DNA of 64,000 nt from Rheinheimera salexigens. Its GTDB lineage: Bacteria > Pseudomonadota > Gammaproteobacteria > Enterobacterales > Alteromonadaceae. Shown here piece by piece: positions 18,435 through 28,036 of the stretch. Made by a program: the position numbers and the translations under genes. The DNA is taken from assembly GCF_001752395.1 (NCBI RefSeq), contig NZ_MKEK01000001.1, forward strand, positions 2,223,147 through 2,287,146, written 5' to 3'. The notes beneath the pieces are model-generated. The model was not told where the DNA came from. It saw nothing but the letters and a program-made list of their open reading frames with translations, and did not search any database. The stretch's first letter is position 1; the number at the start of each line of letters is the position of its first letter.

Positions 18435-21400
18435 AGTCCAGACTCCTGTGCATGAGTCTGCTCTACCAAAACAGTGTCTTTACTGACTAAATGATACAGC
18501 ACCGGAATAAATAATAAGGTCAGTAAAGTGGCTAAGGCTAAACCAAAGATCACGGTTATTGCCATAGGCGCCCGTATTTCACTGCCCTCACCGCCTAATG
18601 CCATCGGTAATAAGCCCAAGATAGTAGTTAAAGTGGTCATTAATACCGGACGTAAGCGACTGGTTCCGGCTTCGACAATGGCTTGTTGTAAAGCGACACC
18701 TTCAGCCCGTAACTGATTAATCCTGTCAATTAATACAATGGCATTATTCACCACTATACCGGCCAGCATAATTAAACCGATAAATACAATTACCGATAAT
18801 CGGGTATCAGTTAACCACAAACCTAAAATCGCGCCAGCGCCCGCTAAGGGTACGGTAAATAAAATTAGTAACGGCTGCAGCAAGTTTTCAAATTGCGAGG
18901 CCATCACTAAATAAACTAAAAAGATTGCCAGCAACAACGCCATTACTAGCGACTGATATGCACGCTGCATTTCTTCGCTTTGCCCGGCAACAGTTGCAGT
19001 AACACCATAAGATAACGGCTGCTGCGCTAATATGGCTTGAGCGCGCTGGCTGGCTTGCTCGATATCGCCATAAGCTAAATTAGCCGTAACTAACGCCACC
19101 CGTTGTTGACCAATACGGGTAATTTCACTTGGGCCAATTTCGCGTTTAATCTCGGCTACTGCAGATAAAGGTAATGGCTTGCTACTGTTGGGATTAATGA
19201 TCAACTGGGCTAATTGCTGTTGTGATTGGCGATATTCTTCGGCTAACCGCACCCGAATATCTACTTTACGATCATCAATCGAGTATTGGCCGGCAATTTC
19301 GCCACCGACATAAGCCGCCACTCGCTTGGCAATATCATGCGAATTTAAGCCCAGTTGCGATAGTAGATCATGATTAAAATACAAACTGATCTCTGGCTGA
19401 CCTGGACGCAAACTGGATTTAACATCTGTAAACTGCTCTTCAGCTGCAAACCGAGTCACTAACGCATCGGCGGCCTGCTTTAATTGGCTTAGCTCATAAC
19501 CGGATAATTCAATTTGTAACGGCGTACTAAAGCTCAGTAATTGCGGCTGATCTATTTTCACGCTGACATCAGGCCATAAGGCTAATTCTTGCCGCAGTAG
19601 CGAAATTAACTGTTGCTGCTGCTCGGCTGAGGTATCGGGTTGCAACACAATATTCAGCCGGCCCCAATGACTGCCCCCTATGCTAGGATCTACTGTCATT
19701 TGCGCCCCTGTACCAGCTTGGGCATAGGTTTTTACCACAACAGTTTGTTGTTTGGCTAACAAGGCTAAACGCGTCATCAGCTTGTCGGTTTGTTCTATGG
19801 CACTGCCTACCGGCAACTGCACTTCAACATAAAATTCACCTTGATTCATGTTGGGTATCACATCTGCGCCTAAGCGTGGTAATAGGCTATAACACACTGC
19901 AGCGATAATAAGGGTTAAACCAATACTAAGTGTTTTTGCTGCTAACGCTCGCTGTAATAGCCATTGATAACGCAGTTCAAGCTTAACTAACAGCCAGCTT
20001 ACCGCCGCAATTAACGGTTTAAATAATAAAGCCAAAAAGCGGCTAACAAGACGACTTAACAAGGTGATTACCGTAATAATAGCAATAATGCTGGCTTTAA
20101 ACGCCCTAGCAACCAAGCGTAGCGGCCAGGTGGGCCAGTAGTACCAAGCCTTTTTAGTCGTTGTACTAATCGTTTGATTAGCCGCTTTGCTAGTACTAAG
20201 CTGTGAGCTATCCCCTACACTGTCAGTAGCCTTATCCTGTTTATTGCCTTGGCGTTGTTGTTCACGCGCAGCCATAGTTGGGATCAACGTTAAGGCCACC
20301 ACTAATGAGGCTAATAAGGCAAAAGTGACGGTTAAGGCTTGATCGCGAAATAACTGGCCGGCGATACCTTCAACAAACACTAGCGGAAAAAACACTGCGA
20401 CGGTGGTTAAGGTCGATGCGGTGATGGCCATTGATACTTCTTTTGTGCCCAGCTTGGCCGCTTCAAAGGCGCTTTTACCTAACTTTTTATGCCGGTCGAT
20501 ATTTTCTAACACCACAATAGCGTTATCAACTAATAGGCCAACGGCTAAGGCGATCCCCCCCAGGCTCATCATATTTAATGAGATACCTTGACCGTACATC
20601 AAATTAAAAGTGGCAATGACTGATAACGGAATTGAGATAGAAATGATTAACGTGGCCCATGCATTGCCTAAAAATAAATACAGTACTAGCATCGCCAGTA
20701 AGCCACCAATGATGGCCGACGACTTTACTTCATCTATTGCTTGCTTAATAAACTCAGACTGGTCGTACACCACATCCAATTGATAATCGGTGGGCAACGC
20801 CTGCTGTAACTTGGTTAATTGGCCTAAAATGGTCTCGGCGACTTGTACGGTATTGGCATCACCTTCTTTATATACCGCCACTTCAATTGCTTCTCTGCCA
20901 TTAACATAAGTAATACTTTTTCGATCGGTAAAGCCATCGCGAATTTCTGCCACATCCGATAAACGAATAGGACTATTGGCCACTTCAGCGACATATAAGT
21001 CATTAATTTGGCCCAGATCTGAAAACTGATTAATAGTGCGAACTAAATAATCAAAGCTGGTGGTTTCCAGCCGACCACCCGATTGATTTAAATTTTCTTG
21101 GCGTAAGCGCTGACTTATCTGACTAATATCTAGCTGTAATTGACTCAATTTTTGTGGGTCAACTAAGATTTGAATTTCTTGCTCTAAGCCGCCATCAGGG
21201 CGCACGGCCGCCACACCAGATAACGACTCTAACGCTCGGCGTAAATCTTCATCGGCATAGGTACGCAAGCTAACCAATTGGCTAGAGGTTAACGCTTGAT
21301 CGGTATCTTTGCGGCTTAAGGCTAAACGAACAATAGGATCAAGATTGGGATTAAAGCGCAGCAATAATGGCTTTTCAATTTCTAACGGTAAAAACAACAC

Positions 21401-21739
21401 GTCTAGCTTTTCACGCACCTCAAGCGCGGCAATATCCATATCCGTGCCCCAATCAAACTCCATCACGACATCTGAGCGGCTTGAGCGCGACACCGATTGT
21501 ACTTTGCGTACCCCTTTTACAATACCAATAGCTTCTTCAATCGGTTTACTAACTAATTGCTCTACCTCGGCCGGTGCTGCACCAATAAATTCAGTACGAA
21601 TAGTCAGTGAAGGATACGATAAGTCCGGTAATAAATTTACCGCTAACCGCCCAGCGGCGACTAAGCCAAACAGTAAAATACCCAGCGTAAACATCCAAAT
21701 AGTCACCGGTCTTGTTACTGCAATATCTACCAGTTTCAT
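18431..21739 (-). CDS. RND-family efflux pump subunit with enlarged central loop
   Basis: Second RND permease of the operon, 1102 residues. Same twelve-helix plan; TM4 carries VGLLVDNAIVVLEN (single Asp) and TM10 carries AGIVVNNAIVLIDR. It is about 60-80 residues longer than usual because the cytoplasmic segment joining TM6 and TM7 (about residues 490-585) contains a Gln/Lys/Thr/Ser-rich stretch followed by a hydrophobic, Leu/Ile-rich run that could be an extra re-entrant or amphipathic helix pair. GGAT lies eight bases before the ATG. It follows the adaptor gene by 28 bp and overlaps the next RND gene by 4 bp. No outer-membrane factor is encoded nearby, so a shared TolC-like channel is expected. 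Confidence 0.92.
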   Translation of the reverse strand: MKLVDIAVTRPVTIWMFTLGILLFGLVAAGRLAVNLLPDLSYPSLTIRTEFIGAAPAEVEQLVSKPIEEAIGIVKGVRKVQSVSRSSRSDVVMEFDWGTDMDIAALEVREKLDVLFLPLEIEKPLLLRFNPNLDPIVRLALSRKDTDQALTSSQLVSLRTYADEDLRRALESLSGVAAVRPDGGLEQEIQILVDPQKLSQLQLDISQISQRLRQENLNQSGGRLETTSFDYLVRTINQFSDLGQINDLYVAEVANSPIRLSDVAEIRDGFTDRKSITYVNGREAIEVAVYKEGDANTVQVAETILGQLTKLQQALPTDYQLDVVYDQSEFIKQAIDEVKSSAIIGGLLAMLVLYLFLGNAWATLIISISIPLSVIATFNLMYGQGISLNMMSLGGIALAVGLLVDNAIVVLENIDRHKKLGKSAFEAAKLGTKEVSMAITASTLTTVAVFFPLVFVEGIAGQLFRDQALTVTFALLASLVVALTLIPTMAAREQQRQGNKQDKATDSVGDSSQLSTSKAANQTISTTTKKAWYYWPTWPLRLVARAFKASIIAIITVITLLSRLVSRFLALLFKPLIAAVSWLLVKLELRYQWLLQRALAAKTLSIGLTLIIAAVCYSLLPRLGADVIPNMNQGEFYVEVQLPVGSAIEQTDKLMTRLALLAKQQTVVVKTYAQAGTGAQMTVDPSIGGSHWGRLNIVLQPDTSAEQQQQLISLLRQELALWPDVSVKIDQPQLLSFSTPLQIELSGYELSQLKQAADALVTRFAAEEQFTDVKSSLRPGQPEISLYFNHDLLSQLGLNSHDIAKRVAAYVGGEIAGQYSIDDRKVDIRVRLAEEYRQSQQQLAQLIINPNSSKPLPLSAVAEIKREIGPSEITRIGQQRVALVTANLAYGDIEQASQRAQAILAQQPLSYGVTATVAGQSEEMQRAYQSLVMALLLAIFLVYLVMASQFENLLQPLLILFTVPLAGAGAILGLWLTDTRLSVIVFIGLIMLAGIVVNNAIVLIDRINQLRAEGVALQQAIVEAGTSRLRPVLMTTLTTILGLLPMALGGEGSEIRAPMAITVIFGLALATLLTLLFIPVLYHLVSKDTVLVEQTHAQESGL

Positions 21740-21767
21740 AGCATCAAATCCTTTTTGTTATTATTCT

Positions 21768-22823
21768 TTAAAACTGGCGTACCGCGACCACATTAACTAA
21801 CGCATCAGGTTTTAATGCTGCTTGACCAGCAACAACCACGGCCTGCTCAACAGTTAGCCCTGAAACTATTTCAACCGTTTCATCTGATTGATACCCTAGC
21901 TCGACATTTTGCCGACTAACGGTGTTCTCAGCTGAGACCACAAAAACTGTCGCAACATTATCGGTTATCATTAATGCCCGTTTCGGGATTAACAGTGCTG
22001 CCGGTTTAATATCAAACTGCAACTGTACTTGAGCAAACATACCTGGCTTTAACTGTAACTGACTATTATCTACTTTTAGCACCACGCGAACCGTACCAGA
22101 GGCGGCGTCGACTATCGGTGAAATTCGAACTAATTCCGCGTTCATCGGCGCTGAACCAACAAAACGTAATATTGCGTTCTGGCCAATTTGCGCTTGTTTT
22201 AGGTGTTGTTCAGGTAAATAGACAATGGCCTCTAATTGCTGATTTGCCACAATATGAAACAACGATTCGGTTTGATACTGACTAATTAACTGGCCAATTT
22301 TGGCATAACGCCTCGCCACTACGCCGCTAATAGGCGTGCGAATTTCTGTTTCTGTTAGCGCTAATTGGGCTAAATTTACCGAAGCTAAAGCAGCATCATA
22401 TTGCCATTTTAATTTTTCAAAATTATCAGTACTGATAAGCTGACGTTGATACATTTCGTCCATCCGCTTTAACTCACTGCTTAGCCGGCTTAATTCCGCC
22501 TGCTCTTTTTGTAAACTAAAACGCTGACGCTCATTATCTAAGGTCGCTAATAATTGGCCGGCTTCAACTTGTTGGCCTTCTTCAACTAAAATAGTGGTAA
22601 CAATGCCAGTAGCTTTACTAATTACTTGAGTTTCGGTGCGGGTTTCCAATGTCGCGGTGGTTTGATAACTACTGCTAATTTCACCCTTGCGACTTAAACT
22701 GGTTTCAATTGGAATAGCCATAATATCTTCAGCTTTGGTTGCTGATGCGGCACTTTCTGCGGGATGACAGCCTAGTAAAACACTGCTAACTATGAATGCC
22801 ATAACTAAGGTGGCGATATTCAT
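21768..22823 (-). CDS. RND efflux periplasmic adaptor lipoprotein (HlyD/MFP family)
   Basis: Membrane-fusion protein of the tripartite pump, 351 residues. Signal peptide with lipobox LLGC (Cys 19) anchors it to the inner membrane. The barrel-sandwich lipoyl half-motifs are visible: VEEGQQVEAGQLLATLDN at about 79-96 and TEIRTPISGVVARRYAKIG at about 154-172, separated by a coiled-coil hairpin (about 97-150) rich in Gln/Glu/Leu, followed by the beta-barrel and membrane-proximal domains. AAGGAAG lies seven bases before the ATG. It is the first gene of the operon adaptor, RND, RND; the 294 bp in front of it are shared with the divergent fadL gene. Confidence 0.92.
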   Translation of the reverse strand: MNIATLVMAFIVSSVLLGCHPAESAASATKAEDIMAIPIETSLSRKGEISSSYQTTATLETRTETQVISKATGIVTTILVEEGQQVEAGQLLATLDNERQRFSLQKEQAELSRLSSELKRMDEMYQRQLISTDNFEKLKWQYDAALASVNLAQLALTETEIRTPISGVVARRYAKIGQLISQYQTESLFHIVANQQLEAIVYLPEQHLKQAQIGQNAILRFVGSAPMNAELVRISPIVDAASGTVRVVLKVDNSQLQLKPGMFAQVQLQFDIKPAALLIPKRALMITDNVATVFVVSAENTVSRQNVELGYQSDETVEIVSGLTVEQAVVVAGQAALKPDALVNVVAVRQF

Positions 22824-23066
22824 ACAAACTTCCTTGATTTGAATTTAAATTATTATACTGCTCTGGGTTTCTAATTTAGCTATTGCAGACACTATGCCAG
22901 CATTTTACACTCAAAATAAAAACATTTAAATCAATAACTTAAATAAAAACCCGATAAAGATATTATTTTTATGTATACCTAATTTCGTCAAATAAACTAA
23001 TCTTTAGTCAAATAAGTAAAAAATTACGACCAATGTACACTTAATTACGAATTAGAGTATGTACTC

Positions 23067-23081
23067 TCAGGTCAGACCTGA
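23067..23081. promoter_or_regulatory. FadR operator upstream of fadL
   Basis: A perfect 15-bp palindrome TCAGGTCAGACCTGA contains the FadR core GGTCnGACC exactly. It lies 37 bp before the fadL start and directly abuts a TATACT hexamer (23083-23088) that could be the -10 element, so bound FadR would block transcription. The fadR gene is present in the same window. FadR regulation of fadL is established in E. coli; its operation here is inferred from the site. Confidence 0.8.
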
Positions 23082-23117
23082 ATATACTGAAGTGTTTTAT
23101 TTAACAGGGTCATTATA

Positions 23118-24587
23118 ATGCTTAGAAAAACCACAGTTTCCATTGCTGTATTCGCAGCCATTTCCAGTCTTAATGTGCAAGCAGAAGGCTATAAATTATT
23201 TGAACAATCGGTCAGTAGTATGGGTAACGGCTATGCTGGTCGTGGTGCACAGATCACTGATGCTACTTTAGTTTACTCTAACCCAGCCGCATTAACCGAA
23301 TTAGACGGTGCTCAATTTTCTGGTGGTGTCAGTATAATCAACGCCCAGACTAACTATCGCAACATGCAAGCGCAAAGTGCCAACGGCCAAGCCGTTGCTG
23401 GTCGCGCTGAAGGTCACAATACCTTAACGGAAGCAGTACCTTTCTTATTTTATGCCGACCAATATTCTGAGCAGTTAAGCTGGGGTATCGGATTTTATGT
23501 GCCATTTGGTTTGTCGTCAGATTACGATAATGATTTTGTAGGCCGTTATTTTGCCGATGAAACTGATATTCAAGTACTCAGTTTACAACCTGCTATTGGT
23601 TATAAATTAAATGAGCAATGGTCTATTGGCGGTGCAATTTCTGTTAACCGAGTAGCGGGCACTTTATCTAAATATAAAGATCATGCCGGTTTATGTGAAC
23701 TTGGCGAAGCCACCACCAATGCGATGTTTGGTGCTCCGGTGTATAACGACGCCTATTGTAATAGCCACTACGAAGTATCAGGCGATGATGTTGCCTTTGG
23801 TTATTCTTTAGGTATTCATGGTGAGCCGATTGCAGGCACGCGTATTGCGCTTAGCTATCATTCAGAAGTGCGTTACACCTTAAAAGGTGACTCTACTATT
23901 ACTAATACGCCAATAACCGGTGCTAATGTAGCGGGTAGCCCAAATTTTATTGTGGTTGCCCCGCATTTACCGGCTATTGATAAATCTACCGGTAAATTAG
24001 CCGCAAATAGCCAGCTAACCGAAAAAAGTAAATTAGCCTTAACCACGCCTGCTTCAGCCGCTTTTAGTATTGATCAGCAATTTACCGATGCTTTCTCTTT
24101 GCAGTTTACCGCGGCTTGGACCGAGTGGAGTAAGTTTGAAAGTATTGATATTGTCAGTAATGATGCTAATCCTAGCATCTCTACTAATACCCAATTACCA
24201 CCAAACTTAAATGCACCAGGTTATATTGGTTATATTCCAGAACAATGGCAGAATTCGTGGTCATATGCATTAGGCGCAACCTACGTTATGCAACCTGATC
24301 TGACGTTAAAAGCTGGTATTGCTTCTGATGAAAACCCGATACCACAATCACATAAAACAGCGCGGATCCCAACCAGCGACAGAACCTGGTTAACCGTTGG
24401 TGCTAATTGGGCGGTAACGAAAAAAGTTAGCCTAGATTTTGCTTATGGTTACTTATTTACCGGCGATGTGAGTATTAACGAAGGTGAATATAACGTTCAA
24501 GATGAAAAGTTGTATAACAGCAATGTCACCGGCGACTATAGCAACAAAGCCCAAGTATTTGCGGTGCAAGCCAACTATCACTTTTAA
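23118..24587 (+). CDS. fadL: Long-chain fatty acid outer-membrane transporter FadL
   Basis: Outer-membrane beta-barrel for uptake of long-chain fatty acids and other hydrophobic compounds, 489 residues. Signal peptide 1-22 ends in VQA; the mature N-terminus EGYKLFEQSVSSMGNGYAG followed by NPAALTEL is the FadL/TodX hatch-domain signature (a plug residue stretch in the barrel). Amphipathic strands continue to the C-terminal ...VFAVQANYHF, ending in Phe as outer-membrane proteins do. Two Cys in CELGEA...YCNSH may form a loop disulfide. Upstream 294 bp hold a FadR operator (23067-23081), implying repression in the absence of acyl-CoA. A terminator follows the stop codon. The gene is monocistronic. 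Confidence 0.93.
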   Translation: MLRKTTVSIAVFAAISSLNVQAEGYKLFEQSVSSMGNGYAGRGAQITDATLVYSNPAALTELDGAQFSGGVSIINAQTNYRNMQAQSANGQAVAGRAEGHNTLTEAVPFLFYADQYSEQLSWGIGFYVPFGLSSDYDNDFVGRYFADETDIQVLSLQPAIGYKLNEQWSIGGAISVNRVAGTLSKYKDHAGLCELGEATTNAMFGAPVYNDAYCNSHYEVSGDDVAFGYSLGIHGEPIAGTRIALSYHSEVRYTLKGDSTITNTPITGANVAGSPNFIVVAPHLPAIDKSTGKLAANSQLTEKSKLALTTPASAAFSIDQQFTDAFSLQFTAAWTEWSKFESIDIVSNDANPSISTNTQLPPNLNAPGYIGYIPEQWQNSWSYALGATYVMQPDLTLKAGIASDENPIPQSHKTARIPTSDRTWLTVGANWAVTKKVSLDFAYGYLFTGDVSINEGEYNVQDEKLYNSNVTGDYSNKAQVFAVQANYHF

Positions 24588-24620
24588 CTAAGCATTTTTA
24601 ATTCAATGCTTCAAATAATA

Positions 24621-24645
24621 AAACCGTGCTAAGCACGGTTTTATT
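24621..24645 (+). terminator. fadL terminator
   Basis: Ten-bp stem AAACCGTGCT / AGCACGGTTT with a minimal loop, followed by TATTC on the plus strand, 33 bp after the fadL stop codon. The convergent lipoprotein gene ends downstream at 24700. Confidence 0.8.
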
Positions 24646-24699
24646 CTATCTATAACATTTAATTTTTAGCTGACTAGATTTATCAGCTTAACCTGAATT

Positions 24700-26025
24700 C
24701 TACTTAACTAACGTCAGTTTATAACCTGATGGCGCAGCAGCATCTTGTTCTGCTAATAGCATATAGTGCTTACTTGGCATTAACTGCTGGCTGAATAGTC
24801 TATCTAATAAAATAGCACTACCATTTTCAGCAATATGTACCAAAGCGATATCGTAACTATCTTTAGGTAACACTAAACTTTGTTGTTTTTCAAAAGCTAA
24901 GTTTTTAACTGCATATCGGGCATCGGCAATAGTTTCATCTTGGCGTACAAAGTAGAACTGCAACCGTTCTATATCAGTCACTAAATTCACTACATTTATA
25001 TCATGGCTTTGTAACTGGGGTTTCGTCGCTTCTGCTAGCGCCATAATTTGGGCTTGCTGATTAGCATTGCTATACAGCAATACCGCTTTACTATCACCTG
25101 CCGCTAAACTTAATAACCCACCCGTTAGCAAGGATTGATTATCAGCAGTACTAATATTTAAGCTGTAATCGCCTTTATGAGTCATTTGATAACCACTATT
25201 TTCGCCTGGCTGTAAGCTAAGCACTGGCTGGTTATCAACGGCTAACTGTACCGCCTGTTCTAAGCTGTTATATAAGCGAAATTGAGCATTCGCATCTAGG
25301 TGTTTAAAGCTAGCAACAGTTGAAGAGTTTAAAATAACATCGGCCACTAATTGATTAGCAATAGGCCCGTGTTGGTCTCGTAATATAATGACATAACTAC
25401 TGGTATAAGCCATATTTAAACCTTTGCTTACAAATAGCGGTGTAGTATGGCCAGCAGCCGTTAAGTATAAATTATATTTACCGGTCGCTTTAGACACCAT
25501 ACTACTAATTGCTTTAGCACTGAGCGCTTCTATTAATTCTGCTTCAGCAAAGGTTTCATTTTCAGCAGACATATAAATATCTAATTCTGGCTGTTGCGAT
25601 AAATTAACAAAATACACATTAAACGCTTTATCTAAACTATCATCTCGTTTAAAGCTTAAGCTCAAGTAATCATACTGCTGTTCAGTTTCTGTCATGATAA
25701 ATAAGGTTTTTTCACCGGCAACAAAACGGGCCTGTTCGGTTAATAGTTGTTGCTCACCTAAAGTTTCATCAAAGCTAATAGTATAGCTATCTGCGGCTAC
25801 TGCAGTAAGGCTACTGACATCAGCAAAGGTCGCATTACCGATTAAGGTATCACCTACTTTTAGGCTGGTATTGGCCGCATTGGGGGCGGCATGATAAAAC
25901 TGGACATAACTGTCACTCACTTTGTCACTACTGCTACTGCCACCACAACCGACTAAGGTAAACATTGCCGTCACGGCGATTAAACGTAAATAATTTGCGA
26001 CTTTCATATAAGGTACTATTTTCAT
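24700..26025 (-). CDS. DUF4397-type lipoprotein of unknown function
   Basis: A 441-residue lipoprotein. I place the start at the ATG ending at 26025, since AGGA lies eight bases before it and the signal sequence then reads MKIVPYMKVANYLRLIAVTA followed by a lipobox LVGC and a Gly/Ser linker GGSSSSDK. A longer frame upstream lacks a ribosome-binding site and would bury the lipobox. The segment YVQFYHAAPNAANTSLKVG is characteristic of DUF4397 domains, and similar beta-rich units appear to repeat about every 100-110 residues (ADSYTISFDE, GKYNLYLTAAGH, KGDYSLNIST, KDSYDIALVH), suggesting four Ig-like repeats. Function is unknown; surface or periplasmic binding is possible. No partner gene is evident. 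Confidence 0.75.
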   Translation of the reverse strand: MKIVPYMKVANYLRLIAVTAMFTLVGCGGSSSSDKVSDSYVQFYHAAPNAANTSLKVGDTLIGNATFADVSSLTAVAADSYTISFDETLGEQQLLTEQARFVAGEKTLFIMTETEQQYDYLSLSFKRDDSLDKAFNVYFVNLSQQPELDIYMSAENETFAEAELIEALSAKAISSMVSKATGKYNLYLTAAGHTTPLFVSKGLNMAYTSSYVIILRDQHGPIANQLVADVILNSSTVASFKHLDANAQFRLYNSLEQAVQLAVDNQPVLSLQPGENSGYQMTHKGDYSLNISTADNQSLLTGGLLSLAAGDSKAVLLYSNANQQAQIMALAEATKPQLQSHDINVVNLVTDIERLQFYFVRQDETIADARYAVKNLAFEKQQSLVLPKDSYDIALVHIAENGSAILLDRLFSQQLMPSKHYMLLAEQDAAAPSGYKLTLVK

Positions 26026-26275
26026 ACAACTTATCCTAATTGAAATAAAATCAATACAGGGTATGAATTTAGCTGCAGAAAGAACATAGCCAATTACTAA
26101 TGGAAACAGATAGTTACAACTTATTACAAAGGTGCAGTCTGTTATCGTCATCAAACAAAATAACAATGATGGCACCCTAGCCACCATTTATCGTGTTTGT
26201 CATTTTTCCTTCAGAATTAACAGGTACAATAGGCTCATACCATTAATAGATGACTGCAATTAGGTGTTAGCCACA

Positions 26276-27496
26276 ATGAAAAACCTGCTTCTTTTATGCC
26301 TACTTTTACTGGTTTCACCGCTAAAAGCGGAGCAAAACAGTATTATTCTGATTTCTTTAGATGGTTTTGCCGCTAAATATTTAGATCAGTACCCAGCGCC
26401 AACCTTAAAAGCATTAGCTGAAAGTGGTTTAATCGCCGATAGCATGCAACCGGTATTTCCCAGCAAAACCTTTCCTAATCATTACAGCATTGCTACCGGT
26501 CTTTACCCTGCCAAGCATGGCATTGTCGAAAACTCAGTTTATGATCCTGAGTTTCAAAGCGTATTTAAAATGAATAAGCCAGAAGAGGTAACTAATCCGC
26601 GTTGGTGGTTAGGTGAACCTATTTGGGTGACTGCTGAATTACAAGGTGTTAAAGCCGCCACCTATTTTTATCCTGGTTCAGAAGCCGCAATAAAGCAGAC
26701 TCGGCCAAGTTATTGGCAAGTGTATGATGGTAAAATAGAAAATATTGAACGGGTAGATAGCGTTCTGCAATGGTTAGATTTACCGCTACAACAACGACCT
26801 AATTTTATTACTTTATATTTTAGCAGTGTGGATGATGCTGGCCATAGATACGGTCCCAATTCAGCCGAAGTGGCCAGCGCCATTCTCGATGTTGATAATG
26901 CCATAGCGCATTTAATTAGCGGTTTAAAACAACGTGGTTTATATGATCAAGTTAACTTGATGATCACCTCTGATCACGGTATGGCTGAAGTGCCGGCAGA
27001 AAACTCGATTGTAATCGATAATTTTATTAATTTTGCCGATATAGAACAAGCCTTATTAACTTCAGAAATTGTCTCTATCTTTCCAAAACCGGGCAAAACC
27101 GAAAGCTTATATCAGCAATTAAAACAACAGTTACCTGCACAAGCAACCGTATATAAAAAGTCTGAGCTACCTGCGCGCTGGCAGTATAAAGATAGTCAGC
27201 GTATCGCCCCCTTATTAGTGATCCCAGACTCAGGCTGGCGCTTAATAAAACAACAGCACCAAGCAAGATGGCAAACACGTAAGGGTGAAGTGACCGGTAA
27301 CCACGGTTATGACAATGCTGCAGCTGATATGCAGGCAATCTTTATTGGCCACGGCCCCGCCTTTAAAGCTGGCAGCACCATACCCAGCTTTATCAATATT
27401 CAATTGTATAATTTAATGTGTAAGATTTTAAATATTAACCCTGCTGCAAATGATGGCGATCCGGCTTGGGCAGACAGCGTTTTAGACTTAAACTAA
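26276..27496 (+). CDS. Secreted ectonucleotide pyrophosphatase/phosphodiesterase (NPP, alkaline-phosphatase superfamily)
   Basis: A 406-residue exported phosphodiesterase. Signal peptide: Leu-rich core MKNLLLLCLLLLVSPLKA. The alkaline-phosphatase fold metal sites are visible: LISLDGF (Asp), FPSKTFPNHYSIATG with nucleophile Thr 65, SSVDDAGHRYGP (Asp and His), SDHGM (Asp, His) and GNHGYDN (His). This pattern matches the NPP family, which splits nucleotide pyrophosphates and phosphodiesters using two zinc ions. I use the ATG at 26276; a GTG 12 bp earlier is also possible. Its stop codon overlaps by 3 bp with the convergent acetyltransferase gene, so no terminator separates them. Confidence 0.88.
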   Translation: MKNLLLLCLLLLVSPLKAEQNSIILISLDGFAAKYLDQYPAPTLKALAESGLIADSMQPVFPSKTFPNHYSIATGLYPAKHGIVENSVYDPEFQSVFKMNKPEEVTNPRWWLGEPIWVTAELQGVKAATYFYPGSEAAIKQTRPSYWQVYDGKIENIERVDSVLQWLDLPLQQRPNFITLYFSSVDDAGHRYGPNSAEVASAILDVDNAIAHLISGLKQRGLYDQVNLMITSDHGMAEVPAENSIVIDNFINFADIEQALLTSEIVSIFPKPGKTESLYQQLKQQLPAQATVYKKSELPARWQYKDSQRIAPLLVIPDSGWRLIKQQHQARWQTRKGEVTGNHGYDNAAADMQAIFIGHGPAFKAGSTIPSFINIQLYNLMCKILNINPAANDGDPAWADSVLDLN

Positions 27497-27915
27497 AGTG
27501 TTTTTTGCATAAAGTATTTTGCTCCACCAGCAAACGGATAATCTGCTTGGGTCCAGCAAACCTGATAGCCAAGCCGTTGATAAAATGGCTTGGCTTGAAA
27601 ATTAAGCGTATCCAGTAATACATAGCGACAGCCGCGTTCTCGGGCTATTTGCTCTGCCTTTAATAGCATGGCTTTACCCGTGCCCTGGCCTCGACAATGC
27701 TCAGCTAACCAAAAAGATTCTAGATAAAACCAATTACCAAAAGTACGACCGGTTAACACAGCAGTTAATTCGCCTTCTGGGTTAAGTCGTTTTAAACCTA
27801 TAGGTTGGCGTAATGTTGCATCCCAGTATAAGGCATTAAACTCAGCAATTTTTTGTTTAGCCTGCTGGGCTAAATCTTCACTATTATCGGTTATAAAGTC
27901 TGACATGATACTCAT
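27493..27915 (-). CDS. GNAT-family N-acetyltransferase
   Basis: A 140-residue acetyl-CoA-dependent acetyltransferase. The cofactor-binding motif A is clear: LAEHCRGQGTGKAMLLKAEQ (R/QxxGxG/A), followed by GCRYVLLDTLNFQAKPFYQRLGY, the typical motif B with a 'FYQRLGY' ending. The substrate cannot be told from sequence. A hairpin terminator pointing in the same direction lies about 95 bp upstream of its start, so transcription from further upstream would be interrupted. Convergent stop overlap with the NPP gene. Confidence 0.88.
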   Translation of the reverse strand: MSIMSDFITDNSEDLAQQAKQKIAEFNALYWDATLRQPIGLKRLNPEGELTAVLTGRTFGNWFYLESFWLAEHCRGQGTGKAMLLKAEQIARERGCRYVLLDTLNFQAKPFYQRLGYQVCWTQADYPFAGGAKYFMQKTL

Positions 27916-28008
27916 TATCTCAAGCTGGTTTTTAACGGCAATAAAGCATATTAGGCTAGCATAATGAGGCAGTATAGCTAAGTTGATATGGCCAGCTTGG
28001 TGTTGACA

Positions 28009-28036
28009 GAAAAAAAAACGGGAGCCAAGCTCCCGT
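28009..28036 (-). terminator. Minus-strand intrinsic terminator with no obvious gene upstream
   Basis: On the minus strand an 8-bp stem ACGGGAGC / GCTCCCGT with a 3-base loop is followed by nine T residues, a canonical strong terminator. The only DNA upstream on that strand before the divergent rluF-like gene is the 350-bp non-coding stretch 28037-28388. It may end a small RNA or act in the leader of the acetyltransferase gene. Confidence 0.85.

Noticed and set aside
24700-26187. Longer start for the DUF4397-type lipoprotein
   Set aside because: It would bury the lipobox 75 residues inside the protein, and the extra segment has no ribosome-binding site.
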